From: an uncultured Dehalococcoidia bacterium
Lineage (GTDB): Bacteria; Chloroflexota; Dehalococcoidia; Lucifugimonadales; UBA3495
Reading direction: 5' to 3'
Assembly: GCA_958296385.1 (NCBI GenBank)
Contig: OY282494.1
Coordinates: 1,161,416 to 1,225,415, forward strand
DNA: 64,000 nt
A program made the translations under genes and the position numbers. Of the stretch, positions 59,314 through 64,000 are shown piece by piece. Numbering within the stretch: position 1 is the stretch's first letter; each line of letters starts with the position of its first letter. The notes beneath the pieces are model-generated. The model worked only from the letters and a program-made list of their open reading frames with translations, had not been told where the DNA came from and did no database searches.

Positions 59314-59601
59314 ATGGAAGGCAAGGTTCAGATCGAGATAACCTATTGCGTGCCTTGACAGCACCACGCTACCGCCACGTGGATGGCGAACGAGTTTTTC
59401 CGGGCCTACGGTGGGGACGCCGCGATTACCATTTCCCCGCGCGGACAGGGCATCATGGAAGTGTTCCTGGACGGCGAGAAAATCTTTGACAAGAAGGCCG
59501 AGGGCAACATCTACCCCGAGCTGGGCCGCGTCCGCAAGATGAAAGAAGTCATCTCGGCACGCATCGCCAGCGCTGACCTGGCCGTAGCTGCCGACGACTA
59601 G
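59314..59601 (+). CDS. SelW/Rdx-family selenoprotein (in-frame TGA as Sec)
   Basis: Reading from ATG at 59314, TGA at 59356-59358 is codon 15, and the frame continues to TAG at 59601 for 95 residues. With selenocysteine at 15 the N-terminus reads EITYCVPU, a CxxU motif in the place of the CxxC of SelT/SelW/SelH (Rdx) proteins. The rest matches the family: TWMANEFF, and GIMEVFLDGEKIFDKKAEGN followed by IYPEL. GGGAGGAG lies 6 nt before the ATG, far better than any start after the TGA. A SECIS-like hairpin follows the TGA. Rdx proteins are thioredoxin-fold selenoredoxins. Alternatives are a nonsense mutation or a sequencing error. Confidence 0.82.
59356..59388 (+). promoter_or_regulatory. candidate bacterial SECIS element
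   Basis: After the TGA (59356-59358) a 5-bp stem CGCCA/TGGCG (59373-59377 with 59384-59388) with a 6-nt loop CGTGGA can form. The loop begins 19 nt after the UGA and its second base is G, matching the published bacterial SECIS rules (loop 16-37 nt after UGA, a G in the first two loop bases). A competing CCACG/CGTGG pairing overlaps it. Confidence 0.55.
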
Positions 59602-59622
59602 TCCGGCGACAACTCCAACGGC

Positions 59623-59665
59623 AAAAGCAGCCGTCGCTCTCCATCGGGAGCGGCGGCTTTGCTTT
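59623..59665. terminator. probable bidirectional terminator
   Basis: An imperfect GC-rich stem (left arm 59623-59639, right arm 59648-59665) flanked by an A-run on the left and TTTGCTTT on the right lies between the selenoprotein stop and the tmk stop. It could end transcripts from both sides. Confidence 0.6.
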
Positions 59666-60344
59666 ACGGATGCGGCGGCAGCAGCGGCCTGACCGCCTGC
59701 CACACTTGCCCGGCAATCTCATCAATTGGCCGGTTGCCCTCGATGAGCAGCCAGCGCTCCGGGTTGGCGGCGGCCTGCTGGCGAAACCCCCGGCGCGCGG
59801 CAACGTGGAACGCCATCACCTCATCCTCAAAACGGTCCGGCTCCAAGCGGCCGGTCTCCAGACAGTCGGCAACCCCGCCGGCGTTTAACCCCAACTCCAG
59901 CTGGCGGCCCTTAACCCGCCCCAGCCCAACAAACGGGTCAACGTCCAGCAGTATGGTCAAGTCGGGATAGCGGCCGCCGGTAGCAAAGTCGTTCAGCCAC
60001 GCAATGCTTTCCCGGTCAATGCCGCGCCCGTAGCCCTGATATGCCACCGTTGAGCCGGCAAAGCGGTCGGTGATGATGATGTTGCCGGCGTCCAGCGTCG
60101 GCGCGATGGCGGCGGCCACCAGTTCGGCGCGGGCGGCCTCAAACAGCAGCAGCTCGGACAAGGGCGAAAGGGCCTGCCCGTTGATAAGATACTCCCGCAA
60201 ATAGGCGCCCAGCTCGGTAGAGCCGGGCTCCCGCACCAGCGTCGGGTCGTAGCCCTGCTCGGTCAGCTGCTGGTGCAGGCGGGCGGCCTGCGTGGTTTTG
60301 CCCGCCCCGTCGCCGCCCTCAAACGCTATGAACAAACCCGACAT
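59664..60344 (-). CDS. tmk: thymidylate kinase
   Basis: A 226-residue dTMP kinase that makes dTDP. It has the P-loop FIAFEGGDGAGKTTQAARLHQQL, the DR motif (TDRFAGSTVAYQGYGRG) and a LID-type segment LLDVDPFVGLGRVK. The ATG at 60344 lies 14 bp after the R3H ATPase stop, so they share an operon with pdxT and pdxS. Confidence 0.95.
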   Translation of the reverse strand: MSGLFIAFEGGDGAGKTTQAARLHQQLTEQGYDPTLVREPGSTELGAYLREYLINGQALSPLSELLLFEAARAELVAAAIAPTLDAGNIIITDRFAGSTVAYQGYGRGIDRESIAWLNDFATGGRYPDLTILLDVDPFVGLGRVKGRQLELGLNAGGVADCLETGRLEPDRFEDEVMAFHVAARRGFRQQAAANPERWLLIEGNRPIDEIAGQVWQAVRPLLPPHP

Positions 60345-60358
60345 CGCCCTGTTCCGCG

Positions 60359-62026
60359 CTAGGGCCGGTAAATCAGCACGCCGCGCCGGGGGTCGCGGCC
60401 CCGGCTGGTTGACGCCAGGTCAAACTCCTCGGCCAGCATATGTTGCAGGCGGCGGATGTAGGGCCGCTGCGGTTCCAGCTGGACGGAGAACTCGCCGGAC
60501 AGGACACGCCGGGCGGCTTCCTCGGCCTCCGCGCGGGCGGCGGCAACCGCAGCATCGCTGGCGTCGTCGTCCGGCCGGCGGGCGGGCCGGGGCAAGTCAA
60601 TGCCCTGGTCGCGGGCCAGCGAGTTGAGAAACTCGGCGATTTGGGGCGCGGTGTTCTTGCGCAGCACGTACACCGGGATGCTGTTGTCCTCCGCAACCCG
60701 CACCAGCTGGCTGCCCCGGCGGTAGTGATTCTTGGTCGTCAGCAGCACGTTGGCCCGGCGCAGCTCGTGGACAATCTCCGCCGACACGCCCCGCTCGGCC
60801 AGCGCCGCCTCCAGCTTGTCCCGGCTGATGCCGAACAGAAAGATGCGCGAATCCAGACGCGGCCCGGTATCGCCGTCGGCGTCCGGCGCATCGCGGAAAC
60901 TGGCCGGGGGATACTGGTCATAGGCAGTTTGAGCGGCGTTGCGGCGGGACTTGCCGTTGCGCCGCCCCTGCAACTCGTTGGCCGACCAGGGGGCCTGGTC
61001 AGCGCCGCTGCGCCGGGGCGCCGCCGTGCGGGTTACGTTGCCGTCGCTGTCCATATGCCGGGCCTCCGGCGCCACCGGATAGCCCCGCAGCCACTGGTCA
61101 ACCACCTGCGCCACATCGTCGTGCACCGCCACCTCATCCCGGTCCTGGATTTCCACCACCACGTCAAAAGTCGGCGGCGCCTTGCGTTCCAGCACCGTCT
61201 TTTGCGTGCCCCGGAACCGGGCCTCCTGATCGCCGAGAGTAACCGTCTGCACGCCGCCCACCAAGTCGGACAGCGTGGGGTTCATAATGAGATTGTCCAG
61301 CGTGTTGCCGTGGGCGGTGGCCACCAGCTGCACCCCGCGCTCCGCGATGGTGCGGGCGGCGGCGGCCTCCTGCGTGGTGCCCATCTCGTCAATGATGATG
61401 ACCTGCGGCATATGGTTCTCCACCGCCTCAATCATCACGCCGTGCTGCTCGGTGGGCGTCGGCACCTGCATCCGCCGCGCGTGGCCGATGGCAGGGTGCG
61501 GAATATCGCCGTCGCCGGCAATTTCGTTGGACGTGTCCACGATGATAACCCGCTTGCGGGCCTCGTCGGCCAGCACCCGGGCCACCTCCCGCAGCATCGT
61601 AGTTTTGCCCACGCCGGGGCGCCCCAGCAGCAGGATGTTCTTGCCGCCGTAGGCCAAATCCTCAATCATCTTGATGGTGCCAAACACCGCGCGCCCCACC
61701 CGGCAGGTAATGCCCACCACGTCGCCCCGCCGGTTGCGGATCGCCGAGATGCGATGCAGCGTGCGTTCCATACCGGCCCGGTTATCGCCGCCAAACGAGC
61801 CGATGCCGTCCACCACGTGCTGCAAGTCGGCCCGGCTTACCGGGTCAGCGCCCAGCATAACGTCCCCGGTGGTGAACCGGGCCTCCGGCGCGCGGCCCAG
61901 GTCAAGCACCACCTCCAGCAGTTCGCCGGCGTTCTCCTGCTGGTTCAGGCTCTCCACAACCCGGTCGGGCAGCACTTGCAGGAGCTGTTCCAACTCATCA
62001 TTGGCCAGTTGCTCAACGGTTACCAA
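60359..62026 (-). CDS. R3H-domain AAA ATPase (SpoIIIAA/Ycf45-like)
   Basis: A 555-residue protein. It has a P-loop ATPase with GRPGVGKTTMLREVARVLADE and a downstream DEMGTTQEAAAARTIAERGVQLVATAHG, followed by a charged linker and a C-terminal region with R3H-like single-stranded nucleic-acid-binding features (LQHMLAEEFDLASTSRGRDPRRGVLIYRP). It resembles the SpoIIIAA/Ycf45-like ATPases common in Chloroflexota and cyanobacteria. The TTG start at 62026 has AGGAGG 6 nt upstream. Function unknown; nucleic acid or secretion roles are inferred. Confidence 0.88.
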   Translation of the reverse strand: MVTVEQLANDELEQLLQVLPDRVVESLNQQENAGELLEVVLDLGRAPEARFTTGDVMLGADPVSRADLQHVVDGIGSFGGDNRAGMERTLHRISAIRNRRGDVVGITCRVGRAVFGTIKMIEDLAYGGKNILLLGRPGVGKTTMLREVARVLADEARKRVIIVDTSNEIAGDGDIPHPAIGHARRMQVPTPTEQHGVMIEAVENHMPQVIIIDEMGTTQEAAAARTIAERGVQLVATAHGNTLDNLIMNPTLSDLVGGVQTVTLGDQEARFRGTQKTVLERKAPPTFDVVVEIQDRDEVAVHDDVAQVVDQWLRGYPVAPEARHMDSDGNVTRTAAPRRSGADQAPWSANELQGRRNGKSRRNAAQTAYDQYPPASFRDAPDADGDTGPRLDSRIFLFGISRDKLEAALAERGVSAEIVHELRRANVLLTTKNHYRRGSQLVRVAEDNSIPVYVLRKNTAPQIAEFLNSLARDQGIDLPRPARRPDDDASDAAVAAARAEAEEAARRVLSGEFSVQLEPQRPYIRRLQHMLAEEFDLASTSRGRDPRRGVLIYRP

Positions 62027-62099
62027 CTAAAGCCTCCTGCCGCAGGATGGATTGATTGCCTGCGCGATGGGGTTAGAGATGGGGTTGCGGTGCGTAGCA

Positions 62100-62720
62100 T
62101 CAGCGGACGCGGGGCGCAGCGATGGCGGGCGCGTCCGGGTCAAATGATGGCCCGCCGGCCAGCGCCACAAAGTAGCGATGCACCCGGGCGTCGGCGGTCA
62201 GTTCGGGATGAAACGACGTCGCCAGCAACTTGCCCTGCTGCACGGCAACCGGCCGGCCATCAGGCAAAGCGGCCAGCACGTCCACGCCGGCGCCAACCCG
62301 GATGATAACCGGCGCGCGGATAAAGATGCCGTGGTATTCGTCGTCTCCAAAACCCCGGATGGCCAGCGCCTGCTCAAAGGAATCAACCTGCCGGCCAAAA
62401 GCGTTGCGCTGCACGCCAACGTCCATCAGTTGCAGAGGAACCGGGTCAGCCTCGGTAATCTCGTTAGCCAGCATAATCATACCGGCGCAAGTCCCCCAGA
62501 CGGCTTTGCCGGATGACGCCATCCGGGCCACCGGCTCCCGCAGCCCGTAAAGGGACATGAGCCGGCTGAGCGTAGTGCTTTCACCGCCGGGAATAATCAG
62601 CCCATCCAGCCCCGCCAGATGGTCGGGCAGACGCACCTCAATTGCGGTGGCGCCGATTGTGCGGAGCACGTGGCAGTGTTCCGCAAAATCCCCCTGTACA
62701 GCCAAAACGCCGATGTTCAA
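62100..62720 (-). CDS. pdxT: pyridoxal 5'-phosphate synthase glutaminase subunit
   Basis: A 206-residue glutaminase that hands ammonia to PdxS. It has IPGGESTTLSRLM, the nucleophile Cys78 in VWGTCAGMIMLANE, and the His/Glu pair in SFHPELT. It starts 86 bp after the pdxS stop on the same strand. Confidence 0.97.
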   Translation of the reverse strand: MNIGVLAVQGDFAEHCHVLRTIGATAIEVRLPDHLAGLDGLIIPGGESTTLSRLMSLYGLREPVARMASSGKAVWGTCAGMIMLANEITEADPVPLQLMDVGVQRNAFGRQVDSFEQALAIRGFGDDEYHGIFIRAPVIIRVGAGVDVLAALPDGRPVAVQQGKLLATSFHPELTADARVHRYFVALAGGPSFDPDAPAIAAPRVR

Positions 62721-62806
62721 CTAAACGACCAGCCGATGTCCTTGTCGATAAACGGTCTGCCGGCAAACGCCGGGCGATGCTATGCCGCGCGTGGGCGCCT
62801 CCGATA

Positions 62807-63700
62807 TTAGACGCTGCGCGTGGCCAGCAGTTGTTCGGCGGGAATGGAGCGGGCCGATATGCCCACCATCGCCTCGCCCAAATTTTTGGAAACGTCCGCC
62901 AGGATGTGCGGGTCCTGGTAGTGCGTAACCGCCTGCACGATGGCATGGGCCCGCCGGGCCGGGTCACCCGACTTAAAGATGCCGGAACCCACGAACACGC
63001 CGTCGGCGCCCAGCTGCATCATCAGGGCGGCGTCGGCCGGAGTTGCCACGCCGCCGGCGGCAAAGTTGACGACGGGCAGCCGTCCCTCCTCGCGGGTTTG
63101 CTGGAGCAGGTCAAGGCTCACGCGCAAATCCCGCGCCTCCACCACCATCTCGTCATCGGGCAGGGTGCGCAGCTTGCGGATGGCGCCCTGCACGGCCCGC
63201 ATATGGCGCACGGCCTCAACCACGTCGCCGGTGCCGGCCTCGCCCTTGGTTCGAATCATCGCCGCGCCCTCGGAGATGCGGCGCAAAGCCTCGCCCAAGT
63301 CGCGGCAGCCGCACACGAAAGGCACGGCAAAATCGTGCTTCCAAACGTGGTGCGCCTCGTCAGCGGGGGTCAGCACTTCGGACTCGTCCACGTAATCTAC
63401 GCCCATGGCCTGGAGGATTTGGGCCTCTACGAAATGCCCAATGCGGCACTTGGCCATCACCGGAATGGACACGGCGTCAATGATTTGGGAAATCATCGTA
63501 GGGTCGCTCATGCGGGCCACGCCGCCGTCGGCCCGGATGTCGGCCGGTACGCGTTCCAGCGCCATAACCGCCACGGCGCCCGATTCCTGAGCGATGCGGG
63601 CCTGGTCCGGCGTAACCACGTCCATAATGACCCCGCCCTTGAGCATCTGGGCGTGGCCGGATTTTACGGTGAAAGTGCCGGTAAGGACGTCAACAACCAT
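62807..63700 (-). CDS. pdxS: pyridoxal 5'-phosphate synthase lyase subunit
   Basis: A 297-residue TIM-barrel synthase that makes PLP from ribose 5-phosphate, glyceraldehyde 3-phosphate and ammonia. The active-site Lys are in [21 protein letters not shown] (Schiff-base Lys) and [20 protein letters not shown]. The ATG at 63700 has AGGAGG 7 nt upstream. It is the first gene of the pdxS-pdxT-R3H ATPase-tmk run. Confidence 0.98.
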   Translation of the reverse strand: MVVDVLTGTFTVKSGHAQMLKGGVIMDVVTPDQARIAQESGAVAVMALERVPADIRADGGVARMSDPTMISQIIDAVSIPVMAKCRIGHFVEAQILQAMGVDYVDESEVLTPADEAHHVWKHDFAVPFVCGCRDLGEALRRISEGAAMIRTKGEAGTGDVVEAVRHMRAVQGAIRKLRTLPDDEMVVEARDLRVSLDLLQQTREEGRLPVVNFAAGGVATPADAALMMQLGADGVFVGSGIFKSGDPARRAHAIVQAVTHYQDPHILADVSKNLGEAMVGISARSIPAEQLLATRSV

Positions 63701-63845
63701 CAATGAACCTCCTGTCCACAGGTATCCTGCCCGCATTATAGCCCCGGACGGTACGCTAATCAAATCGGGCCGCACACAGCAGCAACGGCGCGGAGCGAGG
63801 GCTCACGCCTCCCAATCCACGCCGTCCGCGCAGTTGTCCATTTTG

Positions 63846-63922
63846 TGGTGGGCCTGGATGGACTCGAACCAACGACCTCAGTCTTATCAGGACTGCGCTC
63901 TAACCGCCTGAGCTACAGGCCC
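63846..63922 (-). tRNA. tRNA-Ile (anticodon GAT)
   Basis: A minus-strand cloverleaf: acceptor GGGCCTG pairs with CAGGCCC, D-arm TAGCTCAGGCGGTTAGAGC, anticodon loop CTGATAA (anticodon GAT), T-arm GTTCGAGTC, discriminator A and an encoded CCA (63846-63848). Confidence 0.97.
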
Positions 63923-63932
63923 AAGGATAGAC

Positions 63933-63961
63933 AGCATAACAAACTTATCCCGACGGCGCAA
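63933..63961 (-). promoter_or_regulatory. candidate promoter of tRNA-Ile
   Basis: On the minus strand TTGCGC (plus 63956-63961), a 17-nt spacer and TATGCT (plus 63933-63938) lie 10 nt before the mature tRNA 5' end. Confidence 0.5.
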
Positions 63962-64000
63962 CTCCAAATCCCGTATGCCCGCCCGCCTCATCAAGGCCCA

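Noticed and set aside
59383-59601. Selenoprotein gene called as a shorter normal CDS from the ATG at 59383
   Set aside because: No ribosome binding site precedes that ATG and the protein would lack its active-site cysteine; the start at 59314 with readthrough fits better.

Overview
The window is a GC-rich bacterial chromosome segment. Gene content points to a heterotrophic Chloroflexota lineage, perhaps SAR202/Dehalococcoidia-like. This is an inference from the mix of RNase Y, RecA/RecX, R3H-type ATPase, TRAP transporter, luciferase-like monooxygenases, HpaB-type monooxygenase, CoA transferase and amidohydrolases; no rRNA or ribosomal-protein marker is present to prove it. Start sites are often preceded by clear GGAGG-type ribosome binding sites, and GTG and TTG starts occur.

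Layout. 1-9 kb: an alpha/beta hydrolase, a first copy of a dispersed repeat, a possible HEPN-like ORF, then a housekeeping block on the plus strand (rny, ymdB, PHP phosphoesterase, plsY, zinc-finger membrane protein) facing recA-recX, followed by a glutaredoxin-like gene. 9-18 kb (minus strand): MoxR ATPase, sugar nucleotidyltransferase and a TRAP transporter (large permease, small permease, binding lipoprotein), then a second repeat copy and an unusual 810-residue lipoprotein with two TRAP binding domains in one chain. 18-28 kb: SDR, LLM oxidoreductase and DUF362 genes, an AT-richer two-gene cassette that looks like a Septu (PtuAB) anti-phage system, nickel-pincer cofactor genes larC-larE, VOC, GNAT and a YchF-like GTPase. 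28-32 kb: a tandemly duplicated small membrane protein, a thiolase, an EVE-domain protein, the third (inverted) repeat copy and tmRNA with its terminator. 32-54 kb: a catabolic region with amidohydrolases, VOC, a ThDP enzyme, an Asp-box propeller, a LigB-type dioxygenase, HpaB, an epimerase, DUF917 plus hydantoinase, GMC, NIPSNAP, FAH, RidA, LLM, a hydrolase and an amidase with a GatC/AtzG-like partner. 54-64 kb: two tandem lipoprotein propeller-cytochrome c fusions, a CoA transferase, a small selenoprotein gene with an in-frame TGA, the operon pdxS-pdxT-R3H ATPase-tmk, and tRNA-Ile(GAT).

Most notable. (1) A SelW/Rdx-like selenoprotein (59314-59601) with a CxxU motif and a SECIS-like hairpin just after the TGA. 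(2) A two-headed TRAP solute-binding lipoprotein. (3) A Septu-like pair. (4) A three-copy repeat of about 420-475 bp with nested inverted repeats and GCCCGATA iterons. (5) Loss of the presumed axial heme Met (Met to Lys) in one of two paralogous lipocytochromes. (6) A clan-AA protease-like/DUF2442 fusion.

All functional calls come from reading motifs in the translated sequence; no database search was run.
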